DNA of 64,000 nucleotides from Oscillospiraceae bacterium (GTDB taxonomy: Bacteria > Bacillota > Clostridia > Oscillospirales > CAG-382): assembly GCA_015064955.1 (NCBI GenBank), contig SVRD01000004.1:1-64000 (forward strand), read 5' to 3'. The translations under genes were made by a program, and so were the position numbers. Shown here piece after piece: positions 7,735-15,541 of this stretch. The notes under the pieces are model-generated. The model worked only from the letters and a program-made list of their open reading frames with translations, was not told the DNA's origin and searched no databases. The first letter of the stretch is position 1. Every line of letters starts with the position of its first letter.

Positions 7735-9265
7735 ACTTATCAAATATAAATTCTCGCAAGACGGGCGTAAGATCCTTGCCCAAATTATCGAGTACCATTT
7801 CCTCCAAATCTCTATAGGAGATCAATATGCTATCTGTATCACGCTTAGCTTCTGCACATATATACTGATAAAGATATTGAGAAAGCACATTGGATTCAAT
7901 CAAAACAGCGAGTTCTTTTTCAATATCAGCCTTTACACCAGAAGCAAAAGACGGTGCAACAATTAAAGTATATCGAGATTGAACCGATTCTCTGTGCTCC
8001 CTTAAACGCCTCGGATTAATTTCGCTCAACTTTTTATTCCGAGATTTAGCTTCTACATCGAACTTCTTTTTAGCTTTTGGCGAAATATACAGACATTCAA
8101 TATCGGTTTTGCCAGCACCACCAATCTTCTCTGCTTCTACATCGGAGAATAGATTAAACGCATCTCTTAGCACATATTCAAAGCCCGTGCCTGTCAGATC
8201 CATATATTTGTTGTAAGCATATTCGTTAATGATATCGACCTGATTCAGCATGGCTGTCAATTTGCGTTCTTTGACCGTAGGCATTCCAAGTTCAACAAGT
8301 AATTCTGTAGGATAGAAATTGTACAATCTAAAGATTATATCCTTTTCAAATCCACTTTCTTGCTCCTCTGCAGTATAAGGAATGACGTCGTACGGATAAT
8401 TCGAAAGCAATATGTTTAGATAAGCATCCATATCAGCTCTGACGGATATGTAATCCATCTTATACGCACGCATTGTTGGCTTCTTAGCATGCCTGCTCGT
8501 GGTTACGCCTTGAGCTAACGAACCTATGCTTTCTTTCGGAACTACCCAATCTACAATATTAGCAGATTGCAGCATGCCGCAAGCATATTTCCACTCTTGA
8601 ATCGCTAACGCCATCACACCTTCATTTTGTTTGAATAGTTCGTACTTAACTTTGGGAGAGATTTTACGAACTTCCAAAATATCTTCAACTAAACCCTCAT
8701 ATTTCTGCTTATCAATTGTCTTTGTAAACATAAGCAAATACGTGGCTTCATCGCTATACAGTTTTCCTTCAAGTCGAGGATCTTTCAACAATTGAAACAG
8801 CAGGCGATACGGATAAAGATTAAACTGTCTGTTCATCATGCTGAACTGCTGCCTGAATGCTAAAGAAAACAGCATCGTAAGGAATATCTTAGAGCTCTTT
8901 GTCTTATCCTCAATATTGTCAAGCAAGAGATTTCCCAAGGGACTAAAGACGAACTTCTTTTGCTTGCGTTTATTGCTGTTTTTATCATAATATCCAAACA
9001 TGTACCAAGCAATCTGGACGCTTCTAAACAAGGCAGTATTTATGTTCTTTTCAGCTTTTTCACCTTTTTGAGGCTTCTTGCTTGTGGGTTTATAGATTCC
9101 CTTTTCTTCAAGCTGTCCCATAATATCCAAGAGATTTTCAACAGACAATTCGGTAGGAGATTCACGCAAAGCATACGCAAAGGCGGTCATCAGGTCGAAG
9201 TCTCTAAGATATTGCATGATGGTCCATTTTTCTTTTGACGATTCTCTGTTGTAGGTTAACTTCAT
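7712..9265 (-). CDS. AlwI-like type IIS restriction endonuclease
   Basis: This 517-aa protein resembles the AlwI family of restriction enzymes. It has an N-terminal KWTIMQYLRDFDLMTAF region, a middle LYPYRLLFQLL helix, and a late PD-(D/E)xK core: GGAGKTDIE (382-390) followed by KFDVEAKSRN (401-410), so D388 and E405-x-K407 are the likely catalytic residues. AlwI-type enzymes cut a few bases outside an asymmetric site. Such sites need both strands methylated separately, which fits the double methyltransferase gene ending 4 nt upstream. The start ATG follows GAGGTG. The family call rests on layout and context, so a related PD-(D/E)xK restriction family is the alternative. Confidence 0.75.
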   Translation of the reverse strand: MKLTYNRESSKEKWTIMQYLRDFDLMTAFAYALRESPTELSVENLLDIMGQLEEKGIYKPTSKKPQKGEKAEKNINTALFRSVQIAWYMFGYYDKNSNKRKQKKFVFSPLGNLLLDNIEDKTKSSKIFLTMLFSLAFRQQFSMMNRQFNLYPYRLLFQLLKDPRLEGKLYSDEATYLLMFTKTIDKQKYEGLVEDILEVRKISPKVKYELFKQNEGVMALAIQEWKYACGMLQSANIVDWVVPKESIGSLAQGVTTSRHAKKPTMRAYKMDYISVRADMDAYLNILLSNYPYDVIPYTAEEQESGFEKDIIFRLYNFYPTELLVELGMPTVKERKLTAMLNQVDIINEYAYNKYMDLTGTGFEYVLRDAFNLFSDVEAEKIGGAGKTDIECLYISPKAKKKFDVEAKSRNKKLSEINPRRLREHRESVQSRYTLIVAPSFASGVKADIEKELAVLIESNVLSQYLYQYICAEAKRDTDSILISYRDLEEMVLDNLGKDLTPVLREFIFDKYGHNCAV

Positions 9266-9269
9266 GTTA

Positions 9270-11372
9270 TCACCTCAATATCTTTTCCACGATTCTTTTA
9301 CTGAGCATAGGCGGTATTGCTTCGCCGATTATTTCTCGAATAAAAGTTTCTTTATACTGTTCGGGAATATTCCATGTCAAAGGAAGAGATGAAACGATGA
9401 TGAGCTCCCTGAGAGTCAGAACTCTTGCATCACTCCAAGTTCCATCCGGCTTCAACCTTCCAGGATGAACATTGTTATGTCCGCTGATCAATGCACTATT
9501 AGTTGTTCGGGCAGGAGCAGGTTCATCCCATTTCATACGTTTGTAGGTGTTATGAAAACCTTTAACTTTCGTACCATCTTTCTTTTTGGGATAATATACC
9601 TCATTTGCCATAGCACTCTTGCCTTCTGGAGTATGGCTTAATGCTTCGACCTGCATAGCGTTATGAACTAACGCATTATGCCATTTGATATCACTCTTTT
9701 CACCAGACTCAAGGCTTGGCAAATCCCCAATAGCCTCACGTAAGGTTATGATAGGTTCTTCGTCAGGCCATTCCCAAGTTAGATCCTTTTTGTGCATTTT
9801 TATTATGAGTCTCGGTCTGCTCTGAGGTACTCCATAATTCATCGCATTAAGAACCTTAAAGTCCACTACATATTCGTCTTTGTATCGTTCTGAAAGAATT
9901 TCTATTACATCGCAAAGCTTGTTATTGTAATGATACTTGAGCTGTAAGAACTTGGGAACATTTTCGATAAATAGATAATTGGGCTTAAGAATATCCATTG
10001 CTTTTATTACGTAAAAGAACAGGACGTTTCTTTCATCAGTATCATATTGCTTCAATCCCAAAGTGCTCATACCCTGACACGGAGGAGTAGCGATCAAGAA
10101 TTCTATATTTTCTTTTTGAGCTTCTGAAATCAGTTGTTCAAACACCTCATCCTTTGTAATGTCACCACAAATCATTTTTGTGTTAGGATGATTCTCTTTA
10201 TAAAATTGAGCTCTTTCGGGGAGTAATTCATTTGCTACAAGAACATCTATACCGACTTCTTCAAAGTATGTTTCGGCAATACCACCACCTGAAAACATAC
10301 TCATTGCTTTGATTCTCTTTTGTGAAATGCCGCTTAAGATTTTTGATAGCATAAGTGGAGGAATTCCTTCGCCAACTATTTGTCTAAATGAAGTTTCTGT
10401 CAAATTATTAGGTATTTCTACATCAGCAGGCATAGAAGATACAATCAACAACTCTCTCAACGATAAAACTCGAGCATCAGAGTATGTTCCATCATCCAAC
10501 AATCTTCCGGGATGAACATTTTCTTGAGAAGAAATGATATCATTTCTCATGGTAACTGTAGGAGCAGGCTTATCCCAAGACATTCTTTTAAAAGTATTCT
10601 TAAAGCCTTTTATCATCTCGCCGTCAGCTTTTTTAGGAAAATGCACTTCGTTGTCGTATGCAGTTTTACCTGTGGGCGTATAACGCATGCAAGTTACATG
10701 ATTATCCGGATGTTTTCTTGCAAAATGGTTCTTTATATCTGTAGATTCACCCGATTCAATGCTTGGCAAATCTCCAATAGCCTCTCTTAGAGTCACATGC
10801 TTTTCAAGGTGTGGCAGTTCCCAGACCAAGCCTTTTCTCCACATTCGGAAAACTATTCTTTGCCTATACTGGGGAACTCCATAATCCGCAGCATTCAACA
10901 CCTGAACATCTAAATTGTACTGTTCCCCATATTTAGATTCCAGAAGCTCTTTTAGTGAAACAAGTTTCCCCTCGTACGGAAATAGCATTTCGGCAAAACG
11001 CGGAACATTCTCAATGAGAATATAGCCCGGCATCACTTTATCAATGATATCAATAGCATTCAAAACCAGGAAGTTTCTCTTATCTCCTAATAGCGCTTCC
11101 AAATTCTTGTTTGCGCCTGCCCAACTTAAGCCCTGGCAAGGAGGTGTAGCAATAATCAAATCAACATTATTCTCTATCGCAAAATTGGATATCAGCTCTT
11201 TTACTTCGTTCTTGCATATATCATCACAAATAACATTTTGGTTTTCATGCAACTGTTTATATGCTTCGGCACGTGCGCTAATAATCTCATTAGCTAAAAT
11301 AACATCTATGCCACAATCTTTCAAATAAAACTCATCAATACCTGCGCCAGAAAATAGAGTAATCGCTCTCAT
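9270..11372 (-). CDS. Double-domain DNA cytosine-5 methyltransferase (tandem fusion)
   Basis: This 700-aa protein is two complete C5-MTases in one chain. The first half has FSGAGI (7-12), PPCQG (77-81, Cys79), ENVPRF (121-126), VPQYRQR (166-172) and GEGIPP (334-339). The second has FSGGGI (360-365), PPCQG (430-434, Cys432), ENVPKF (470-475), VPQSRPR and GEAIPP. The halves are clearly homologous along their length, including an LREAIGDLPS segment in each. Two separate catalytic cores fit methylation of both strands of an asymmetric site, as in type IIS systems. The gene overlaps the controller gene by ATGA (11369-11372), and its RBS lies in the controller's last codons. Confidence 0.92.
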   Translation of the reverse strand: MRAITLFSGAGIDEFYLKDCGIDVILANEIISARAEAYKQLHENQNVICDDICKNEVKELISNFAIENNVDLIIATPPCQGLSWAGANKNLEALLGDKRNFLVLNAIDIIDKVMPGYILIENVPRFAEMLFPYEGKLVSLKELLESKYGEQYNLDVQVLNAADYGVPQYRQRIVFRMWRKGLVWELPHLEKHVTLREAIGDLPSIESGESTDIKNHFARKHPDNHVTCMRYTPTGKTAYDNEVHFPKKADGEMIKGFKNTFKRMSWDKPAPTVTMRNDIISSQENVHPGRLLDDGTYSDARVLSLRELLIVSSMPADVEIPNNLTETSFRQIVGEGIPPLMLSKILSGISQKRIKAMSMFSGGGIAETYFEEVGIDVLVANELLPERAQFYKENHPNTKMICGDITKDEVFEQLISEAQKENIEFLIATPPCQGMSTLGLKQYDTDERNVLFFYVIKAMDILKPNYLFIENVPKFLQLKYHYNNKLCDVIEILSERYKDEYVVDFKVLNAMNYGVPQSRPRLIIKMHKKDLTWEWPDEEPIITLREAIGDLPSLESGEKSDIKWHNALVHNAMQVEALSHTPEGKSAMANEVYYPKKKDGTKVKGFHNTYKRMKWDEPAPARTTNSALISGHNNVHPGRLKPDGTWSDARVLTLRELIIVSSLPLTWNIPEQYKETFIREIIGEAIPPMLSKRIVEKILR

Positions 11373-11584
11373 TCCTTTACCTCCTTGTTAAATGTAAAAG
11401 TCATGACATCACCGATGTCACAATTTAAAAACAAGCAGATTTTCATCATTACTTCCATCGAAACCAACTCATCATTTGTCAACTTAGTTATAGTGGTGGA
11501 ACCTATCCCCGTAGCCTCTTTTAATTCTTTTTTATTGAGCTTAAGATCAATAAGCTTCTTCCATAATTTGTTGTAACTAACCAT
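11369..11584 (-). CDS. XRE-family controller protein of the restriction-modification operon
   Basis: This 71-aa protein is a compact helix-turn-helix of the Cro/cI (HTH_26-like) type: KKELKEATGIGSTTITKL forms the HTH, followed by VSMEVMMKICLFLNCDIGD. Small XRE proteins that start restriction-modification operons act as timing regulators (C proteins), letting methylation build up before cleavage. The ATG follows GAGGGG at 6-nt spacing. Upstream lies a promoter and three 12-bp sites at 21-bp intervals that are its probable operators. Overlap with the methyltransferase start couples their translation. Autoregulation is inference from this layout. Confidence 0.85.
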   Translation of the reverse strand: MVSYNKLWKKLIDLKLNKKELKEATGIGSTTITKLTNDELVSMEVMMKICLFLNCDIGDVMTFTFNKEVKE

Positions 11585-11616
11585 TGTTGGCCCCTCAATT
11601 CAATATTTATGTTTTC

Positions 11617-11645
11617 ATTATATCATAAATTTACCGATATTGCAA
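11617..11645 (-). promoter_or_regulatory. Sigma-A-type promoter of the defence operon
   Basis: On the minus strand a TTGCAA -35 (11640-11645) and a perfect TATAAT -10 (11617-11622) are separated by 17 nt. It lies about 33 nt upstream of the controller start codon. The -35 overlaps the first of three putative operator sites. Confidence 0.7.
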
Positions 11646-11687
11646 GCAATTTCAACGATATTTCGGATTTTGTCGCCGATATATCGG
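11634..11687. promoter_or_regulatory. Three putative controller-protein operators at 21-bp spacing
   Basis: Three related 12-bp sites occur: CCGATATTGCAA (11634-11645), ACGATATTTCGG (11655-11666) and CCGATATATCGG (11676-11687). The third is a perfect palindrome. Their starts are exactly 21 bp apart, two helical turns, so bound dimers would lie on one face of the DNA. They sit at and upstream of the -35 of the operon promoter, where a controller protein could activate or repress. Confidence 0.6.
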
Positions 11688-11858
11688 TTTTTATTACTCG
11701 TTCGTGCTTTATTATTGCTATTTAGCTTTTGCGGGGTAAGCAGATATCAGAGTTGATTGCTCTGTTACTATGAAAATGATAAAGCCGACGAGGAAACTTT
11801 ATGTTCTTCATCATCGTGCCTATTCTTTGTCTACTGCGAGTCAACGGTTGACACGCAC

Positions 11859-11926
11859 TTGAGATTTCGACATTTTTATGATATAATGAGAATTGTTCTT
11901 GACAAACTGAAAATTTGTAGTATAAT
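11859..11926 (+). promoter_or_regulatory. Two tandem promoters for the nucleotidyltransferase-fold gene
   Basis: First: TTGAGA (11859-11864), 17 nt, TATAAT (11882-11887). Second: TTGACA (11899-11904), 16 nt, TATAAT (11921-11926). Both read toward the gene at 11984. The rest of the 11585-11983 gap holds only the divergent promoter and operators; I see no other gene in it. Confidence 0.7.
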
Positions 11927-11983
11927 ATAACGATTTAGCAAGCAATGCTATTTGGACGGGTTGGGGAGAAAAAGGAGAAAGAT

Positions 11984-12637
11984 ATGTACGAATACGTAAA
12001 AAGAAGTGAATATCAACCAGTCCGCCTGGAACTCGAAGAGATTATTCGAAAAGTTCATTACTACATGAGAAAAGAACACGATCTTACGTTTCAGCATAAG
12101 TTGATTGGAAGCGGAAGCAGACATTTGGTTACGCGCATAAAAGGCGGAAACCAAGGGTTTGACTTTGATTATAATTTTATCATCCCGCATCCCGGGGAAG
12201 GTTACCATTGGAAGGCCGATGTAATAAAAAATCAGTTTACTGAAGCTTTAAAGTTTGCGTTGAAAGGCACCAAATATTCTAATCCAAAAGATTCAACCTC
12301 TGCTATAACAATCAAAGTTATTGATCGAAACAACTCTTGTATTTCACACAGTTGTGACTTTGCGATCATCTACTATTCCGAGGATGATGATTTCAACGGC
12401 TACTACTATCTTAAAAATTCGAAAGGACAAAACCGTTATTCATTTGAGCAACGCATTTGCAGTGATGATATAGACGAAAAGATTGAAGTAATTCTCTCAT
12501 ATGAAAATGGTTGGAATATGATAAGAGACGAGTATATCAAGCTCAAAAATGCTAACAAAGACATCAACAAACGATCATTTGTATTATATTTGGAAGCGGT
12601 TAACAACGTATATAATTATCTTCCCGATGACGAATGA
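11984..12637 (+). CDS. Nucleotidyltransferase-fold protein, probable defence accessory
   Basis: This 217-aa protein starts at the ATG at 11984 after AAAGGAG; an upstream in-frame ATG lacks a site. It shows a nucleotidyltransferase pattern: GSGSRH (42-47), then GFDFDYNF (58-65) providing two Asp (D60, D62), and SCDFAII (123-129) with a third Asp (D125). This is the GS-x-DxD-x-D layout of the pol-beta-like superfamily that includes antitoxin-linked and signalling nucleotidyltransferases. The subfamily is not clear. It is transcribed divergently from the defence operon from strong tandem promoters and is followed by its own hairpin terminator. A defence or toxin role is inference from context. 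Confidence 0.6.
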   Translation: MYEYVKRSEYQPVRLELEEIIRKVHYYMRKEHDLTFQHKLIGSGSRHLVTRIKGGNQGFDFDYNFIIPHPGEGYHWKADVIKNQFTEALKFALKGTKYSNPKDSTSAITIKVIDRNNSCISHSCDFAIIYYSEDDDFNGYYYLKNSKGQNRYSFEQRICSDDIDEKIEVILSYENGWNMIRDEYIKLKNANKDINKRSFVLYLEAVNNVYNYLPDDE

Positions 12638-12665
12638 TTAACGGACCTAACAATCTCAAAAGGTC

Positions 12666-12694
12666 TTGACAAACCTCCGATTCAGAGTTAACAT
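12666..12694 (+). promoter_or_regulatory. Orphan promoter directly before a terminator
   Basis: TTGACA (12666-12671), 17-nt spacer, TAACAT (12689-12694). The next element on the plus strand is a hairpin terminator only 16 nt downstream, so a transcript from here would be about 50-60 nt with no gene. Confidence 0.4.
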
Positions 12695-12709
12695 ACGTAC
12701 AATGAAAAC

Positions 12710-12755
12710 ACTCCTCACGCACGGCGATTGCCGTTTGTGAGGAGTAATTTTTTGA
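12710..12755 (+). terminator. Rho-independent terminator after the nucleotidyltransferase-fold gene
   Basis: Stem ACTCCTCAC / GTGAGGAGT with an inner CGGC / GCCG pair and a GATT loop, followed by AATTTTTT. Between it and 13005 (about 250 nt) I see no gene. A block near 12865-12955 may mark an island boundary (see findings). Confidence 0.8.
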
Positions 12756-13005
12756 CCACAGTTTATCCCACTTTGACGCACGGAGTACACGGAAACAGTG
12801 GGCACGAGAGGTCAGGAGAGGGTCTAAAAATAATTAGAACGCATTAGAAATGATGCGAAAGCAGTAGAAACAAGGAGTTCCAAAGCCTTTGGGAGCGGGT
12901 TGTCGTATGTTCGACTTTTGTAACGCTGAAAAGGGTTCAAGAGACATTGTTTCTTCTCCATTTTCTTAGTGTATTTCACACTATGAGGCTTAATTATAAA
13001 AAATC

Positions 13006-13040
13006 GAGGGCGCCTTAATCGGCGCCCTCTTTTAGTTTTT
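13006..13040. terminator. Strong hairpin terminator
   Basis: Perfect 9-bp stem GAGGGCGCC (13006-13014) / GGCGCCCTC (13021-13029) with a TTAATC loop, T-rich on the plus side and with an A-run to its left, so it can act in both directions. It serves the minus-strand genes that end near 13103. Confidence 0.75.
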
Positions 13041-13104
13041 CTTTTTCTTCCGCGATCTCTGCTTTAACTCTTTCAACCATCTCGGCGAGTTTGAATTTGT
13101 GATC
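13015..13104 (-). pseudogene. Possible remnant reading frame after the DUF4434 gene
   Basis: On the minus strand, one base out of frame with the DUF4434 gene end, an open frame reads SDHKFKLAEMVERVKAEIAE and continues Lys/Glu-rich to a TAA at 13015-13017. It looks coding, like a short amphipathic helix. It overlaps the DUF4434 stop and has no good RBS of its own. It could be an out-of-frame C-terminal tail of that gene or a relic of a lost gene. Confidence is low because it is so short. Confidence 0.25.
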
Positions 13105-14092
13105 ACTTTTCAAAGCTATCGCGGTAATTAATATAGTCCGAATACAGAACCTCGGCATCGGGGTGGCCGAGCGGCGAAACACTGCCCGGTTTGCTCATTA
13201 GTCCGGGATACTGATAAATGAAAATCTCCTCTACGTAGGGAGACATAGCCTCGAGTTGTTTACGTACACGCTCAAACGGTGCAGGAAGCAGAGCAGATTG
13301 ATAGACCTTCCCTTCGAAACGAAAAACCTCTGCGTTGCCGCAAAGAATCGAACGCGCGGCTTTATCGTGCGCTTTTTTCAGTGCTTCAAAATATGCAGCA
13401 GTATCTGTGTATGAGCTCTTTTGAACTCCGACTTCGTCTTGATAGGCGCATATATCCACGTCAAGACGCTCGAGATCGCGAATATATCTATCGTCGGCAA
13501 CCAAATCCTTTGTGCCGTACGGACCGATAAGCGATTTAAAGCGTTTTCCGAGCTTGTGCATCTCGGCAGATGAAAAGTTTACGTACTGAATAAACTCCTC
13601 GTCCATATGTCCGTTGATCCAGGATTCGTCCGGATAGTACCAACCGTAAAAGCTGTTATGGTGTCCGTAGAGCTCGGTCAGCTCATTCATTGCGACACAG
13701 GTTCGTCTTTGAATCTCGGTGCTGGACATAATCTCGCGCGGGTCGGTCATAGAACGATAACGCGGAAGAAAATCGCCATAGAAACCGTTACTTAAAAATA
13801 TGTTCAGCCCGACCTTATCCGCTTCGTCAAGTATTACCTCGATCGGATCGTTGCAGGCAAGTTCCCAACGCTCCGCAAATATTGATGATTTGAAATAGGT
13901 TTTGTTGTAAAGCGCAGTACAAAGTAACGCCGCGTATTTCATTCCGAATTCCTTCATCTCGCGGATCTTTGCGCGCCATTGTTCTTCGGTGAAATTTTGC
14001 AGTGTTTCGTCCCAATATATTCCCTCTTTTGAGTTATGGTGGCGAAATTCGAACCAGGTTCCCGTTATCGGTTTTGTATATTCAAATTTCAT
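13103..14092 (-). CDS. DUF4434 family protein, TIM-barrel glycosidase-like
   Basis: This 329-aa cytosolic protein has no signal peptide. It matches the DUF4434 pattern: GTWFEFRHH near the start, EEQWRAKIREMKEFGMKYA, a YGWYYPDES segment (about 152-160), and DICAYQDEVGVQ (about 212-223) near the active-site end of the barrel. The family is glycoside-hydrolase-like, with conserved acidic residues such as the E in YYPDE and the D/E in YQDE. Substrate is unknown. The start ATG follows AAGGAGG. It is 16 nt downstream of the AlkZ-related gene, so co-transcription is likely. Confidence 0.75.
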   Translation of the reverse strand: MKFEYTKPITGTWFEFRHHNSKEGIYWDETLQNFTEEQWRAKIREMKEFGMKYAALLCTALYNKTYFKSSIFAERWELACNDPIEVILDEADKVGLNIFLSNGFYGDFLPRYRSMTDPREIMSSTEIQRRTCVAMNELTELYGHHNSFYGWYYPDESWINGHMDEEFIQYVNFSSAEMHKLGKRFKSLIGPYGTKDLVADDRYIRDLERLDVDICAYQDEVGVQKSSYTDTAAYFEALKKAHDKAARSILCGNAEVFRFEGKVYQSALLPAPFERVRKQLEAMSPYVEEIFIYQYPGLMSKPGSVSPLGHPDAEVLYSDYINYRDSFEK

Positions 14093-14108
14093 ATAGTACC
14101 TCCTTGCC

Positions 14109-14771
14109 TCATATTTTTATAATCTTCGTTATTTCGCTTTCGGCGGCGTTTGGGAGAAGAGTTTGAAGGTGGGAAACTATTTTTTGTTTTGATTCCGCGG
14201 GGGAGGTTTTATATGCAGAGGTGATATAATCGTATCCGAAGAAGTGCTCCGGAGTTGTGTATTGCGCCACGCCCCAGCCGTACGGATTTCCGTGCTTATC
14301 GAGCATATAAACAAAGTCCGCAACGCAAATATAGCTTTGCATTTGAAGACGTGTGATGACCGTATCGAATCCTTTATTTCCGCCCTTGACGTAGTTGCGA
14401 ATTGCTTTTAATTCCTTTGAGAGTATTATTTCGTGCTCGGCGATGGTTTCGTACAAATCTTTATCTTTATAATAGACCAAGCCGTCGTCGCAACGGGAAT
14501 CGAAATCGTAACCGTCGCGGCGGAAATTTGCAAAATCGGGAATCCATTTTTTACTTATATACCCTGCCTTGCCGCCGAAGAACTTGCCGTAGATGCAACG
14601 GCCGCTTTTTGCGGCGGGGCCTTTCCATTCCCAAGGCCCGTCGAGGTCGGTAAACCAAAGCTCGCTCGGGCACATTTCCTCGATCGAGAAGCCCTTTATC
14701 GAATTTTTGAAAAACGGCAGAAAGCCGTAGTGCTCGACTGCGTCCAACAGTTCATTGGCGTTTCGTATCAT
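14109..14771 (-). CDS. AlkZ-related protein (HTH_42-like, function unknown)
   Basis: This 220-aa protein is rich in Trp and aromatic motifs: LPFFKNSIKGFSIEE near the N terminus, GPWEWKGP (about 45-52), KWIPDFANFRRDGYDFD, and a later ITRLQMQSYICVADFVY followed by GNPYGWGVAQYTTPE. These resemble the small AlkZ-related family of Firmicutes, distant relatives of winged-helix DNA glycosylases of the AlkZ/YcaQ type. Whether it acts on DNA is not known. The start follows AGGTGAAAA. It lies 10 nt after the P-loop kinase gene and precedes the DUF4434 gene. Confidence 0.6.
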   Translation of the reverse strand: MIRNANELLDAVEHYGFLPFFKNSIKGFSIEEMCPSELWFTDLDGPWEWKGPAAKSGRCIYGKFFGGKAGYISKKWIPDFANFRRDGYDFDSRCDDGLVYYKDKDLYETIAEHEIILSKELKAIRNYVKGGNKGFDTVITRLQMQSYICVADFVYMLDKHGNPYGWGVAQYTTPEHFFGYDYITSAYKTSPAESKQKIVSHLQTLLPNAAESEITKIIKI

Positions 14772-14781
14772 TAATTTTCAC

Positions 14782-15297
14782 CTATAAATTTATATCGACT
14801 TCGTATTTATCGTCAATGAGAATATAGTTTGCGTTATGCTTTTGGGCAAGAGCTAAAAAACGCGCGTTGTCCTCCAAAACGCTTTCCTTAGTGCACCAAT
14901 CGTCGTCGATACGGTTCTCTATCGCGCTTGCGTATTTCTTTATGTCGGAAAAGTGGTTTTTGATATAGCGCACGCTCATTACGAGGCAGTAATATTTTAT
15001 ATTTTCGAGGTAATCATTCTCGAAATCCTTTTCCCAGCCGAACGGAATATAACATCCCTCTATAATCAAGTTCTGATCGTTTTCGACAGCGGTTTTAATA
15101 ATCTCGCATACGATGGGCCAAAGGTATGCGGTTAAAGCGGCATCGTCGCTCATCGGGGTGAGGTCCGTATTGCCGCTGCGAATCAAGCCCATTTTGAGAT
15201 GGTCGATCGAAAGATAGGGATATTTATATTTTTCGAGCAATTTTTGTGCAAGCAGTGTTTTTCCCGTGTGAGATGCGCCTGTAATTAAAATAATCAT
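14782..15297 (-). CDS. P-loop kinase-like ATP-binding protein
   Basis: This 171-aa protein opens with a Walker A motif, ITGASHTGKT (about 4-13), followed by LSIDHLKMGLI, where the Asp is the usual acceptor-site acid of small-molecule kinases, and LIIEGCYIP as a Walker B-like strand. It resembles adenylate-kinase-like or 2-phosphoglycerate-kinase-like P-loop proteins. The substrate cannot be named. It is first in a three-gene minus-strand run with the AlkZ-related and DUF4434 genes. Confidence 0.65.
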   Translation of the reverse strand: MIILITGASHTGKTLLAQKLLEKYKYPYLSIDHLKMGLIRSGNTDLTPMSDDAALTAYLWPIVCEIIKTAVENDQNLIIEGCYIPFGWEKDFENDYLENIKYYCLVMSVRYIKNHFSDIKKYASAIENRIDDDWCTKESVLEDNARFLALAQKHNANYILIDDKYEVDINL

Positions 15298-15400
15298 CGT
15301 TTTATTCCTATAATTGATGTGTTGTAGTTATTATATCATTACTTGCGTTGTTTTTCAATCGGAAATGAAATAATTATATATGACAGCAGTATCGCAGATT

Positions 15401-15428
15401 ACACAGTTATTTGAACTGTGTTTTTTTG
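15401..15428 (+). terminator. Intergenic terminator-like hairpin, possible attenuator
   Basis: Stem ACACAGTT (15401-15408) / AACTGTGT with a 5-nt loop, followed directly by a run of seven or more T. No plus-strand gene precedes it; the nearest minus-strand gene starts at 15297. It therefore ends either a short RNA or a leader of the gene at 15542. Confidence 0.55.
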
Positions 15429-15541
15429 TTTTTATGTTTATTTATTGTGGGGTTCCGAATCGTATGGTAGAATCAACTCGTCGGGCAACGCGGCGTTGTT
15501 CGATCAATAATAAACATTTATCACGAAAGGTGGATTTTCTT

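Noticed and set aside
12880-12930. tRNA gene fragment
   Set aside because: The GTTCGA-like loop is present, but the flanking bases do not pair as a T-stem and no other arms can be drawn.
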